A DNA stretch of 64,000 bases from Paenibacillus mucilaginosus 3016 (lineage in GTDB: Bacteria; Bacillota; Bacilli; Paenibacillales; NBRC-103111): the NCBI RefSeq assembly GCF_000250655.1, contig NC_016935.1:8459501-8523500 (forward strand), in the 5' to 3' direction. Made by a program: the position numbers and the translations under genes. Position 1 is the stretch's first letter. Each line of letters opens with the position of its first letter. Shown piece by piece: positions 43,678 to 52,304 of this stretch. The notes under the pieces were generated by a model. It was not told where the DNA came from. It searched no databases and saw only the letters and a list, made by a program, of their open reading frames with translations.

Positions 43678-45177
43678 CTACAGAATCGGAGACAGCAGCC
43701 TGGCCATCGACTCCATGATCCGGTTCAGCAGCCCCCTGCCCTTATAGAGCTCTGCCGTGAATTCCCGGCAGTAAGCAAGGTCCTTCTCGAAGGCGGCCTC
43801 CAGCTGTACGGCGGTCTTCTCGTCATACAGAAACGCGTTGATCTCGAAATTAAGCACAAAGCTGCGGTGGTCCATGTTTGCCGTGCCGACCGAGGCGGCC
43901 TTCCCATCCACCACCACCGTTTTCGCGTGCAGGAAGCCCCGCTGGTATTGGAAGCACCGCGCTCCCACCTGCAGCAGCTCCCCGACGTGGGCCTGCGTCG
44001 CCCACTGCACCAGCCGGTGATCGCCCTTGAACGGGACCATGAGCCGGACATCGACACCGGAGAGGGCCGCGATCTTCAGCGCGGTCATCACACTCTCATC
44101 CGGCACGAAGTATGGCGTCTGCAGCCAGATCCGATCCCGGGCCTCGTGGATGAGCTTGATCAGCGCCGTCTTGATCTGCTGCCGGTCCGTATTCGGGCCG
44201 CTCGTGACGATCTGCACGGCCGCACTCCCCGGCTGGCGCTCCAGCGGCGGGAAGAACGCCGTCTGCTCCTTATCCGGCATCACCTGGCCCGAAGCCAGCG
44301 ACCAGTCCATGAGGAAGTACCGCTGCAGCTCATACACCGAGCCGCCGCGCAGCATGAGATGCGTATCGCGCCAATGCCCGATCCGCGGGTCAAGCCCCAG
44401 GTATTCATTGCCGATATTGAAGCCTCCGATGAAGCCGACCTTCCCGTCGATGACGGCGACCTTGCGGTGGTTGCGGTAGTTGATCTTGAGGTTGAGGTAG
44501 GGCACCAGCGAGGGGAAGAACGGGTACACCTCGGCACCCGAGCGCATCAGCTTCCGGGCCCACTTGCGGGGCAGACCGGGCGAGCCGATCGCATCGTACA
44601 GCAGCCTCACCTTGACCCCGCTCTGCGCTTTATCCACGAGGATCGTGAGGAGATCGGATCCGATTTTATCGTAAGAAATTTTGTAGTAGAGCAGATGAAT
44701 ATGCTGCCTCGCCTCCCGCAGGTGCGCGAGCAGCGCTTCGAATTTCTCCCGTCCCTCCGTCAGCACCGTCACTTCATTGTTCTGGGTGAGGATGGAGTGC
44801 CCGCTCTTGAGATTCAGGTGGATGAGCGGCTGGTAAGCCTCGGCGGACGCGTTACGGTATTCCATCGATCCCTTGTCGATGCGGTACACCTGCTCATGGG
44901 CGACCGCCCGCACGACACGCTCCGAACGGCGCTTCATCTTATAAAGCTGCCGTCTCGCCAGATTCTGGCCGAAGACCAGGTAGAGGAGGAAGCCCAGCAC
45001 CGGCAGGAACAGCAGCACCATCAGCCAGGCCCAAGTCACGCCGATATTACGCCGCTCCAGGAAGATGATCGGGATCGCGAGTATGAAGTTGATGACAGGA
45101 AGCCATGTCGAGAACAAATTCCACAGACCGCCGTTCCAGAATTCCGGCAGTGCCGGCATGGCAGGCAGCGAAAGCAT
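43678..45177 (-). CDS. cls: Cardiolipin synthase (phospholipase D family)
   Basis: 499 residues. Two N-terminal membrane segments, then two HKD motifs: NYRNHRKVAVIDGKVGFIGG (about 235) and FLHAKTVVVDGKAASVGTAN (about 415). It joins two phosphatidylglycerol molecules to cardiolipin. ATG at 45177 after GGGGGA. The 391 bases upstream to 45568 hold only the terminator of the next small gene. Confidence 0.93.
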   Translation of the reverse strand: MLSLPAMPALPEFWNGGLWNLFSTWLPVINFILAIPIIFLERRNIGVTWAWLMVLLFLPVLGFLLYLVFGQNLARRQLYKMKRRSERVVRAVAHEQVYRIDKGSMEYRNASAEAYQPLIHLNLKSGHSILTQNNEVTVLTEGREKFEALLAHLREARQHIHLLYYKISYDKIGSDLLTILVDKAQSGVKVRLLYDAIGSPGLPRKWARKLMRSGAEVYPFFPSLVPYLNLKINYRNHRKVAVIDGKVGFIGGFNIGNEYLGLDPRIGHWRDTHLMLRGGSVYELQRYFLMDWSLASGQVMPDKEQTAFFPPLERQPGSAAVQIVTSGPNTDRQQIKTALIKLIHEARDRIWLQTPYFVPDESVMTALKIAALSGVDVRLMVPFKGDHRLVQWATQAHVGELLQVGARCFQYQRGFLHAKTVVVDGKAASVGTANMDHRSFVLNFEINAFLYDEKTAVQLEAAFEKDLAYCREFTAELYKGRGLLNRIMESMARLLSPIL

Positions 45178-45489
45178 GGTACATTCCCCCGATCCCTTGT
45201 GTATTTTATGGACGCCGCTTCCCCCGCAGGAAAGATAAGTTAGTGTCTGTCCCGGTCCGGCCCCTTATTCCTTCGGACCGCACTGCGCCGCCCTTCCCGG
45301 GAAGCCCTCTTCGTTTACTTACCCGGAGGACGGGGGGAGGCGAAACCGTCCCTGCGGAAGAGAAGAGGCGAGCGAGCATGGAGAGCGCCCCGTGAGTCCG
45401 GCTGGGAAGACCGGTGGGTGGGAACGATGCCACCTCCAGCCGTACGGCATAAGGATAACACAGCACGGTAAAAGAATATCACGGCACGG

Positions 45490-45531
45490 CAAAAAGACCC
45501 GCTTCAGCCCAAACGGCTGTCGGCAGGTCTT
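45490..45531 (-). terminator. Terminator of the 91-aa gene
   Basis: Outer AAGACC/GGTCTT and inner CAGCC/CGGCTG stems; five T follow on the minus strand. Confidence 0.8.
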
Positions 45532-45568
45532 CGGGAAACCTTACTGATGCTTACGGTCAAGGAACCGC

Positions 45569-45844
45569 CTACTCTTCTTCCATCGGAGTCAGGCTGTTCA
45601 GCGCCTCTTCGTCTTCGGCCAGCAGGGAGCTCGTGAGCTCCAGCGCCTGCGGGTTCACACCGTCCGGCACCTGGTCGAGCGAGCGGTGGGCCTTGTCCAC
45701 CGCCGCATGCGCCTGCTCAATGAGCTGGGCGGACGGATGGGACTGGGCCTGGGTCACGGCATTATGCGCCTTCGCCTCCGAGTTCTGCGCCTGCGACACC
45801 GGGTTCTGCGACTGCAGACTGGAATCATAATCGTAACGGGACAT
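45569..45844 (-). CDS. Small helical hydrophilic protein, 91 aa
   Basis: Very strong AAAGGAGGAG site before ATG 45844. Gln/Ala/Asn-rich first half with heptad-like spacing (SQAQNSEAKAHNAVTQAQ), then an amphipathic helix and an acidic end (MEEE). No signal, no cysteine. Likely a coiled coil; resembles small spore-coat or cytoplasmic proteins in composition only. Unknown function. Confidence 0.68.
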   Translation of the reverse strand: MSRYDYDSSLQSQNPVSQAQNSEAKAHNAVTQAQSHPSAQLIEQAHAAVDKAHRSLDQVPDGVNPQALELTSSLLAEDEEALNSLTPMEEE

Positions 45845-46001
45845 GGGCTTCTCCTCCTTTCCCTCGCGGCATCCCCCTTACTATGGCAAGATTGGGGAAG
45901 CTTTATGCCGGCGAGGGGCCGGAGGAGCTCCGGACTTCATCCGGTTCTGCGGATGACGGGTGCGGACCTTCCGCTGAGCTTACAAGCGTATCAGCGTACG
46001 G

Positions 46002-47822
46002 TTATTCCACGAACAGCGGCACCCGCGAAATGCCTTCGGCCGTGATCTGCACAAGCCCCTTGTCGGAGAGGCGCAGCTCGGGGATGACGACGAGCGCCAG
46101 CAGCGACAGGGTCATGAAGGCGTAATTGAGCCGGCAGCCGGCGTCCTGCAGCGCCTCTGAGAGGCGGCGGGACTGCTCCGCGACCTGCTCGAACGGGGCG
46201 TCCGACAGCAGGCCCGCGATCGGCAGCGGCAGCTCGGCTCCGCCGTCATCCAAGGCGATGACCGCCCCGCCCTGCAGCTCCGCCGCCCGCGCCGCGGCAC
46301 GGGCCATCAGCGCATCGTCATTGCCGATGACGAGCAGGTTGTGACTGTCGTGCGCGACGGTCATCGCGAGCGCCGCCGGCCTGCCGAAGCCGATGCCTTC
46401 GACCAGCGCGACGGACCGTCCGCCGGTGCCGTGGTGGCGCTCCAGCACGGCGATCTTGCACAGCCCGCCGGCCGTGGCGGCGAGGTCCACCTGCCCGCCG
46501 CGGACCTCAACCGGCCGCTGCTCCGCCTTCGTCTCCACGTGGTTCTCCTGCACGCGGATGACGCGGGCCGTCAAGGTGCCCGCCGCCACCGGCGCCGCGA
46601 TGACGAAATCCTCCGGCTTCGGCGTACCCGCCAGACGGACCGAGCGGACGACCTCCTCCGGATAAGCGGCCGGCTCCAGGTCCACGACCATCCGGCCCTT
46701 CTCGGCGACCACTTCGCCCGCGCAGATGGTCATGGCCACATTCACATCCGCGAGGTGACCGTCCAGCAGCACCATGTCGGCGCAGGAGCCCGGCGTGATC
46801 GTGCCGACGTCCCGCACGACGCCGAACCGCTCGGCCGTGTTGATCGTCGCCATCTGGATGGCCGTGACCGGCTTCACCCCTTGGCGGATCGCATTGCGGA
46901 TAACGAAGTTCATATGCCCTTCGTCCACGAGCGACTCCACGCTGCGGTCGTCGGTCACAAGCATCATGCGCCGCGGGTCAAGCCCGAGCTCCGTGTGCGC
47001 CTTGATCGTCTCCTCGACGTCATGCCACGCCGAGCCCCGGCGCATCTTGGCGTACATGCCGAGGCGGATGCGTTCGGCCACGTCTTCCTTCGTCACGCAT
47101 TCGTGGTCGCCCGTGATGCCGCTGGCCGCATACGCGATCAGGCGCTCGTCGTGGGACGGCCAGGTGAAGTGGCCGTCCGCCACACGCCCCGCCCGCAGCG
47201 CCGCTTCGATCTCACCGAGCATCACGGCATCGCCGTAGACGACGCCAGGGAAGTTCATCACCTCGCCGAGGCCGATCATGTCCGGTCCCCAGCCGAACGC
47301 TTCGGCCACTTCCTCCGGGCCGAAGGAAGCGCCGCTCGTCTCGAGCTCCGGCGAGGTCGAAGGCACGCAGGAGGCCACCTGCATGTAGGCGGCCAGCGGC
47401 GTGCGCCGCGCTTCCTCCAGCATCAGCCTCAGGCCCTTCAGCCCGAGCACGTTCGAGATCTCGTGGGCGTCGAAGAACCCGCCCGTCGTTCCGAGCGGGA
47501 GCACCGCCCGGGCGAACTGGGTTACCGTGAGCTGCGTGCTCTCGATATGGCAGTGGCCGTCCAGGAAGCCCGGCGCCAGATAGCGGCCCGCCGCATCGAC
47601 CACGCGGGTCTGCGGCCCGATCAGCTTCTCCGGCTTCCTTCCTACATAAGCGATCCGTCCCTCCTGTACGCCGACGGCCATGCCCTCAAGGATTTCGGCC
47701 GTACACACGTTCACCAGCTTGGCATTGACGACGACGAGACTCGCCTTCCGGTCTCCCCGGGCCGTCGCCACCAGCTCCGCCAGCACATCCGCCAGCGGTC
47801 TTCTGCGGTTGTTTCTGTCCAT
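46002..47822 (-). CDS. ade: Adenine deaminase
   Basis: 606 residues of the amidohydrolase fold, converting adenine to hypoxanthine and ammonia. Motifs: LAPGFLDGHCHIEST (metal-binding HxH), HEISNVLG, ITGDHECVTKED, DDRSVESLVDEGHMN with the catalytic Asp, TINTAERFGV, and the C-terminal domain VAHDSHNLLVIGND and RLNYAFMTLSLLALVVIPELRLSDKGL. In purine salvage it links to the permease at 30436. No purine riboswitch was recognised upstream; a promoter candidate was. Confidence 0.94.
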   Translation of the reverse strand: MDRNNRRRPLADVLAELVATARGDRKASLVVVNAKLVNVCTAEILEGMAVGVQEGRIAYVGRKPEKLIGPQTRVVDAAGRYLAPGFLDGHCHIESTQLTVTQFARAVLPLGTTGGFFDAHEISNVLGLKGLRLMLEEARRTPLAAYMQVASCVPSTSPELETSGASFGPEEVAEAFGWGPDMIGLGEVMNFPGVVYGDAVMLGEIEAALRAGRVADGHFTWPSHDERLIAYAASGITGDHECVTKEDVAERIRLGMYAKMRRGSAWHDVEETIKAHTELGLDPRRMMLVTDDRSVESLVDEGHMNFVIRNAIRQGVKPVTAIQMATINTAERFGVVRDVGTITPGSCADMVLLDGHLADVNVAMTICAGEVVAEKGRMVVDLEPAAYPEEVVRSVRLAGTPKPEDFVIAAPVAAGTLTARVIRVQENHVETKAEQRPVEVRGGQVDLAATAGGLCKIAVLERHHGTGGRSVALVEGIGFGRPAALAMTVAHDSHNLLVIGNDDALMARAAARAAELQGGAVIALDDGGAELPLPIAGLLSDAPFEQVAEQSRRLSEALQDAGCRLNYAFMTLSLLALVVIPELRLSDKGLVQITAEGISRVPLFVE

Positions 47823-47879
47823 TGCCGCTCACTCCCTTGTCTTTTGGGTTTCCTCTGGCCCCTGGTTAAATTGGTAGAT

Positions 47880-47908
47880 AAGATACCACACTTCCCCTCC
47901 CGCCGCAA
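47880..47908 (-). promoter_or_regulatory. Promoter candidate for ade
   Basis: On the minus strand TTGCGG, 17 bases, TATCTT, about 58 bases before the ade start. The rest of the 309-base gap 47823-48131 holds nothing else that I can support. Confidence 0.45.
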
Positions 47909-48131
47909 AGGGTTCTGCAGCCCGTTTTCCATACAAATGCACTTTTTGTGGGGGAGACCAAAAGGATGCGCCTCCTTTGGGCAGAGGACACAAAGAGAGC
48001 GGCGATGTACGGCGTATCTGTGCGGTTAGCGGCAACCGGCAGGATGCACGCGCGCACGAAGCTGCTTCCGCAGCGGCCCGTACGCGGGAATCCCCCGGCA
48101 GGTCCGGGACGGCATCCCGCCTTCTCCGTAT

Positions 48132-49256
48132 CTACCCTACGGTGATCTGCAGCCCCGGGCAGGCGCCGGCGAGCGACCGGGCCCGCTCCTCCAGCCGGTC
48201 ACGCTGAAGCCGTATGCCGAACAGCTCCGGGTCCGGCAGCAGCGTGATCGAGGTGCCGGTCTCCCCTGTGGCCCCCACCGTCAGCAGCCCCGTCTGCGGA
48301 ACGCCGTACCGGTACTCCTGCCGGTAGATATTCCCGTCGCGGCGGATCTCGACGGTCAGCCGCTGGGACAGGGCGTTGACTACAGCCGGCGAGATCTCCT
48401 TGTCCGCCCCCGGCGCTTCATAGACCGCGGAGCGGGAGGGCTGCCCCAGCTCCGTCAGCAAGGTCTGCACTTCCGCCGGTCCGGCGGCACCGAGCGGACG
48501 GACCGGAATGCCGCGGCCGTTATCCGCCACGGTAACCGAGCCGTCGTCGTGCAGGAACAGCCGGACTTCGGTACTGTAGCCCGCGCGGTGCTCCGCCGCT
48601 GCATTCTCAAGCAGCGCCCAGATCAGCGGATGCGGGTCGTACCCCTGACCCGCCTGGATTCCGCCGAGATAAAAGCCGGCATGGCCCCTAGCCTCGGTCA
48701 TCTCGACATAGCGGCTCGCATCGAGCAGGTCGGCGGAAGCCGCCAGCAGCAGAAGCAGCGGCAGTCTCCGGTGGGCGGGTACGGCATACCGTCCGCCCCG
48801 CTCTTCCTGGACGAGCAGGTCCGCCCCCAGCAGGGCCTTGATATGGTGGTAGAGCTGGCCGGTCGTGCCCATATTCAGGCGTTCCACGAGCTCTCCTCCG
48901 GTTCGCGGCTCCTGCAGCACCGTCCGCAGAATATCGAGCCGCTGCTTGTGCCCGATCGCCCCCAGGATCCGGGCCGCCTTCTCGGCATCCAGGCCGAACA
49001 GCTCCTCCACCCGGCGTTCCCGGGGCTCCCACCGGAAGGCTTCCTCCCCGATCCGGTAAGCTCCCGAGTAATGGAGCGAACCGGCATCGGTTCCTCCGGG
49101 CAGGGACCGCTCCGGCCCTTCCCCTGCTTCCGCCCGGTCGGACTCAATCACCGTCCGCCGCTCTGTCCGGTCCGCTCCCATCTGTCCAACCACCCGCTGC
49201 AGATCCTCCAGCTGAAGCTTCAACGCGTCCAGTTCCGCCTCCACGTCACGTACCAT
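48132..49256 (-). CDS. ArsR-like winged helix fused to a GyrB-like ATPase domain
   Basis: 374 residues. Residues 1-25 form a short coiled coil, 92-162 an ArsR-type winged helix (AEKAARILGAIGHKQRLDIL, GELVERLNMGTTGQLYHHIKAL). About 190-350 is the ATPase domain of DNA gyrase B: GHAGFYLGG (for RPGMYIG), ALLENAAAEH (for EVVDNAIDEA), DGSVTVADNGRGIPV, AVVNALSQRLTVEI, RDGNIYRQEY, GTSITLLPDPELF. The general-base Glu of GyrB is Ala here, and the glycine-rich lid GGLHGVGAS is replaced by GADKEISPA. So ATP may bind, but hydrolysis is unlikely. There is no transducer, toprim or other gyrase part. ATG 49256 has AGGTGA upstream (GTG 49268 is the alternative). Behind a 32-bp palindrome. Probably a ligand-responsive regulator; targets unknown. 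Confidence 0.85.
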   Translation of the reverse strand: MVRDVEAELDALKLQLEDLQRVVGQMGADRTERRTVIESDRAEAGEGPERSLPGGTDAGSLHYSGAYRIGEEAFRWEPRERRVEELFGLDAEKAARILGAIGHKQRLDILRTVLQEPRTGGELVERLNMGTTGQLYHHIKALLGADLLVQEERGGRYAVPAHRRLPLLLLLAASADLLDASRYVEMTEARGHAGFYLGGIQAGQGYDPHPLIWALLENAAAEHRAGYSTEVRLFLHDDGSVTVADNGRGIPVRPLGAAGPAEVQTLLTELGQPSRSAVYEAPGADKEISPAVVNALSQRLTVEIRRDGNIYRQEYRYGVPQTGLLTVGATGETGTSITLLPDPELFGIRLQRDRLEERARSLAGACPGLQITVG

Positions 49257-49277
49257 CGCTCGGCTCACCTCATTTTA

Positions 49278-49309
49278 TTATTTAAATACGTAATTACGTA
49301 TTTAAATAA
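49278..49309 (-). promoter_or_regulatory. 32-bp perfect palindrome, likely operator
   Basis: Perfect palindrome centred between 49293 and 49294 (core TTTAAATACGTA and its mirror TACGTATTTAAA), just after the -10 box and 21 bases before the gene start. A bound dimer or tetramer would block the start of transcription; autoregulation by the winged-helix protein is the simplest reading. Confidence 0.7.
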
Positions 49310-49338
49310 ATAATAAGACATTGCCGGGTGATTGTCAC
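49310..49338 (-). promoter_or_regulatory. SigA-type promoter of the winged-helix/GyrB gene
   Basis: On the minus strand GTGACA, 17-base spacer, TATTAT (each one mismatch from consensus). The -10 abuts the palindrome. Confidence 0.6.
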
Positions 49339-49372
49339 TAATATTTTCTAACAGACAGCGGTATTCTCTATC

Positions 49373-49412
49373 AAAAAAAGCACAGCCAGGCTGCCAAAGC
49401 CCATTCTGTGCT
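49373..49412 (-). terminator. Terminator of azlCD
   Basis: AGCACAG pairs with CTGTGCT; seven T follow on the minus strand, about 90 bases after azlD. Confidence 0.82.
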
Positions 49413-49501
49413 CTTCGTCTTTACCGCACTGCCTGAGCCCCTCGACCATTGGCCGCTTCCCGGACAAAGGCCACGGGGGAACGTACAGGATGAAGGGCTC
49501 C

Positions 49502-49828
49502 CTACAACCACAGCTGCAGAAGCGCCATCGTAACCACACCCGTAACTACCGTACCCAGCAGACTCTTCGTCAGCATGGCGACCAGGAACGTCGGCAGGGC
49601 CGCGAGCAGCTTGATATTCTCCATGAGGGGCACCACCCGGCCGCTCTCCAGGAAGATCTCCTGGGCGAGCAGCGCCGACATCACGGCGATGGGCACCTGA
49701 TTCAGGAAGCGCAGCATTCCGGGGGGCAGCTCGAAGCGGCTCAGCACCACCAGCGGAATCACCCGGGGCAGCAGGGTCACCAGGGCCGTGCCCAGGATGA
49801 TCCACAGGATGTCTAATCGGATGTCCAT
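49502..49828 (-). CDS. azlD: AzlD, small subunit of branched-chain amino acid exporter
   Basis: 108 residues, four membrane segments, with LVTLLPRVIPLVVLSRFELPPGMLRFL and PIAVMSALL typical of AzlD. Its start overlaps the azlC end by 16 bases. With AzlC it exports branched-chain amino acids or analogues. Confidence 0.9.
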   Translation of the reverse strand: MDIRLDILWIILGTALVTLLPRVIPLVVLSRFELPPGMLRFLNQVPIAVMSALLAQEIFLESGRVVPLMENIKLLAALPTFLVAMLTKSLLGTVVTGVVTMALLQLWL

Positions 49829-50553
49829 GACTGCACCCCCATGCCAATCACAGCTGCCACTACGATCGCAGCCAGCACGGCCGCATGCCCGGGCAGGAAC
49901 GTACCCGCCGCCACACAGACGGCGCCTGCGCTGACGGCCACGATCCCATCGACGATTTTCTTCTGCCGGGTGCCGAAGCCGAGCACGAGCAGACCGACGA
50001 ACATCGCCGGCAGGGCGTACGGCAGCCCGTATTTGCCGGGGTCGGGGATCCAGGCACCGGCATAGGCGCCCACCATATTGGCCGCTATCCAGTTGACGTG
50101 GGCGGTGATATTCAGGCCGAGCATCCAGCGGGCACGCCCCTTCATCCCGGCGAGCCGCGAGACGGCGACACCGAACGTCTCATCCGTCAGCTGCGAGCCG
50201 AGGATAGCGTTCTTCCAAGGGGCATACCGGCGAAAGTATGGAGCCAGCGCCGCGCTGAGCAGCAGATGCCTCAGGTTCACGAAGAGCACGGTGACGATCA
50301 CCGCAGCGGCCGATCCGCCGGCCGCCACCATCCCGGCAACGACGAACTGGGCGGAGCCCGCATACAGCAGGGTGGACAGGAGCAGGATCTCGGACGGATA
50401 GAGCCCCGAGGTCGTTCCGATCACCCCGCAGGCCAGACCGATGCTCAAGTAACCGAGCAGCGTCGGGACGCAGTCCCTGACCCCCTGCAGGAACATCGAG
50501 CGCTCCGGCCTATCGGCTGAGCGCCCTTCTTCCAAGATACTTCCGCATTCCAT
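49813..50553 (-). CDS. azlC: AzlC, branched-chain amino acid exporter large subunit
   Basis: 246 residues, ATG 50553 after GGGGAGGAA. Family patterns: PTLLGYLSIGLACGVIG, LLYAGSAQFVVAGMVAAG, VNLRHLLLSAALAPYFRR, SQLTDETFGVA. Divergent from the XRE-cupin regulator, which probably controls it. Confidence 0.92.
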   Translation of the reverse strand: MECGSILEEGRSADRPERSMFLQGVRDCVPTLLGYLSIGLACGVIGTTSGLYPSEILLLSTLLYAGSAQFVVAGMVAAGGSAAAVIVTVLFVNLRHLLLSAALAPYFRRYAPWKNAILGSQLTDETFGVAVSRLAGMKGRARWMLGLNITAHVNWIAANMVGAYAGAWIPDPGKYGLPYALPAMFVGLLVLGFGTRQKKIVDGIVAVSAGAVCVAAGTFLPGHAAVLAAIVVAAVIGMGVQSWTSD

Positions 50554-50640
50554 TCGGCTTCCTCCCCATGCTACAATGGACCCGTTGCGATGTAATCCAT
50601 GTGCGTAATCCTGCACTTTTGTATGTTATATTATATATTC

Positions 50641-50656
50641 GTGCGCTATATTGCAC
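50641..50656. promoter_or_regulatory. Inverted repeat in the azlC/regulator spacer
   Basis: GTGC-GCTATATT-GCAC within an AT-rich segment (50615-50665), 25 bases before the regulator's start. Likely an operator shared by the divergent genes. Confidence 0.45.
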
Positions 50657-50681
50657 AAGCATAATAAGGAGGAATATCCTC

Positions 50682-51239
50682 TTGGAACCGATTCATCTTC
50701 GCGTAGGACGCAATCTGCAGACCATCCGCAAACAAAGAGAGCTCAGCCTGGATAAGGCCGCCGCCCTTACGGGGGTCAGCAAAGCGATGCTCGGACAGAT
50801 CGAACGCGGGGAGACCAATCCGACCGTAGGGATTCTGTGGAAGATCGCCCAGGGGCTTCAGGTCTCTTTTACCGCCTTCATGGAGGAAGATCTTCAGGAC
50901 GTCGTCGTGGTCCGCCTGAGCGATGCGCAGCCCGTTACCGAAGAGGACGGACGCTATCGCGTCTATCCGCTCTTCCCCTACCGCCCCGGTACGCCGCTCG
51001 AGGTATTCCGCGTGGAGCTCGAGCCCGGCAGCTCCCATCATGCCGAAGCACATCCCAAGGGACTTAAGGAATATATCGTCGTGACCTCCGGGACTCTCCG
51101 CTTTACAGCCGGCGGCCAGTCCTACGACCTCTCGGCCGGCGAAGCCCTCTGCTTCAAGGCGGACCGGCCCCACGTATACCATAATCCCGGGGAAGCAACC
51201 GCCTATTTTCAGAACGTGCTGTATTATGAAGCGCCGTGA
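50682..51239 (+). CDS. XRE-family regulator with C-terminal cupin domain
   Basis: 185 residues; TTG at 50682, nine bases after AAGGAGG; the longer frame from 50568 crosses the promoter. HTH at 8-62 (LDKAAALTGVSKAMLGQIERGETNPTVGILWKIAQGL), cupin at about 105-182 (HAEAHPKGLKEYIVVTSGTL ... DRPHVYHNPG). Such regulators typically sense a small metabolite via the cupin and act on the divergent transporter. Here azlCD. Confidence 0.9.
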   Translation: MEPIHLRVGRNLQTIRKQRELSLDKAAALTGVSKAMLGQIERGETNPTVGILWKIAQGLQVSFTAFMEEDLQDVVVVRLSDAQPVTEEDGRYRVYPLFPYRPGTPLEVFRVELEPGSSHHAEAHPKGLKEYIVVTSGTLRFTAGGQSYDLSAGEALCFKADRPHVYHNPGEATAYFQNVLYYEAP

Positions 51240-51430
51240 CCAGCCGGGATCGTATGTGTCAAAGAGCCGCATCAGCCGGGCGGGGGGATACGGCATAGTC
51301 TTGGATCAAGGGTGACACACGGCCTGAACGCAAACAAACAGGGATACACGCACAAAAGCCGCCGGGAAAAACTTAGCCCGACGGTTTTTTGGTGCATATT
51401 CACGATCTAGTAAAACAGAATCCATTAACG

Positions 51431-52066
51431 CTAAACCGACCCGGCCCGAATCGGCCTTCGGAGCAGCAGGGAATGGAAGTGAAGCTCCCCGGACTGCGGT
51501 ACGGTGGAGAACCCTTCGAGGCCGAAGATACCCTCGACCCGCCGCACCAGCTCCCGGTCCGTATGGAAGCTGAAGAAACGTGGAGGATCGCACCAATCGC
51601 CTTCCCACGGCCCCTCGGATTCCGTCCCTCCGTATAAGCCCATGTAGAACAAGCCGCCCGGCTTCAGAACGCGGGCCAGCTCGCTCAGCACACCTCCGAA
51701 GTCCGCCTTGGGCACATGCAGCAGGCAGTTCATCGCATAGAGCGCATCGAATGTGCCGTCCGGCAGTTCCAAGGCGTAGAAGTCCATGACCTGCGCCTGC
51801 AGCCCCCGCTCCCTGCAGCTTTGGACCATCGCCGGGGACAGGTCGGTACAGGTAACGTTGAGGCCCTGCGCCGCGAAGTAAGCGCCGTCCACTCCCGCTC
51901 CGGCACCAATTTCGAACAGAGTGCGGCACTGATCCTTCTGGAGCCGGGCAAGGAACCGCTCCCGCTCCGCCAGCTTCCACTCCGGCAGCGCCCTGCCGCT
52001 CCGGCGGGCCGCATCCCCGTCGTAGGAACGCGCCAGCTCCCTTTTGAACCCTTCCATCTTCGTCAT
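51431..52066 (-). CDS. Class I SAM-dependent methyltransferase
   Basis: 211 residues. Motif I LFEIGAGAGVDGAYFAAQG, acidic motif CTDLSPAMVQ, motif with FDALYAMNCLLHVP, and LKPGGLFYMGLYGG. Substrate not identifiable; small-molecule type (UbiE-like). ATG 52066 after GGGTGA, with ATG 52057 as alternative. Stands alone. Confidence 0.82.
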   Translation of the reverse strand: MTKMEGFKRELARSYDGDAARRSGRALPEWKLAERERFLARLQKDQCRTLFEIGAGAGVDGAYFAAQGLNVTCTDLSPAMVQSCRERGLQAQVMDFYALELPDGTFDALYAMNCLLHVPKADFGGVLSELARVLKPGGLFYMGLYGGTESEGPWEGDWCDPPRFFSFHTDRELVRRVEGIFGLEGFSTVPQSGELHFHSLLLRRPIRAGSV

Positions 52067-52236
52067 GATTCACCCGCTTTCCATGATCACCCAGGCCCAT
52101 TATAGCGTACATACGTTCCTGCGGGAAGCGGCTGAGGATGGACCATCCTGTCGATAGAAGCGGCCGCCCCGCTCCCATTCCTGCCCCGACATCCGGCTGA
52201 CCTCAGCACTACCTTCTCCCCGGACATCCTTCCTTT

Positions 52237-52265
52237 TTGTTTTTATTGAAGATTCTGGTTAAAAT
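52237..52265 (+). promoter_or_regulatory. Promoter of the ZIP transporter gene
   Basis: TTGTTT, 17 bases, TAAAAT, 39 bases before the ATG. No Zur-like dyad was seen next to it. Confidence 0.55.
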
Positions 52266-52304
52266 AGGAGAAATAAAGCGAAACGGAAAAAGGGGGATCG
52301 AATC

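Noticed and set aside
45920-45935. CCGGAG-GAG-CTCCGG palindrome as terminator of ade
   Set aside because: Short stem with no T-run; likely chance in GC-rich DNA.
47823-48131. Purine riboswitch upstream of adenine deaminase
   Set aside because: No conserved core found; only a promoter candidate is visible.
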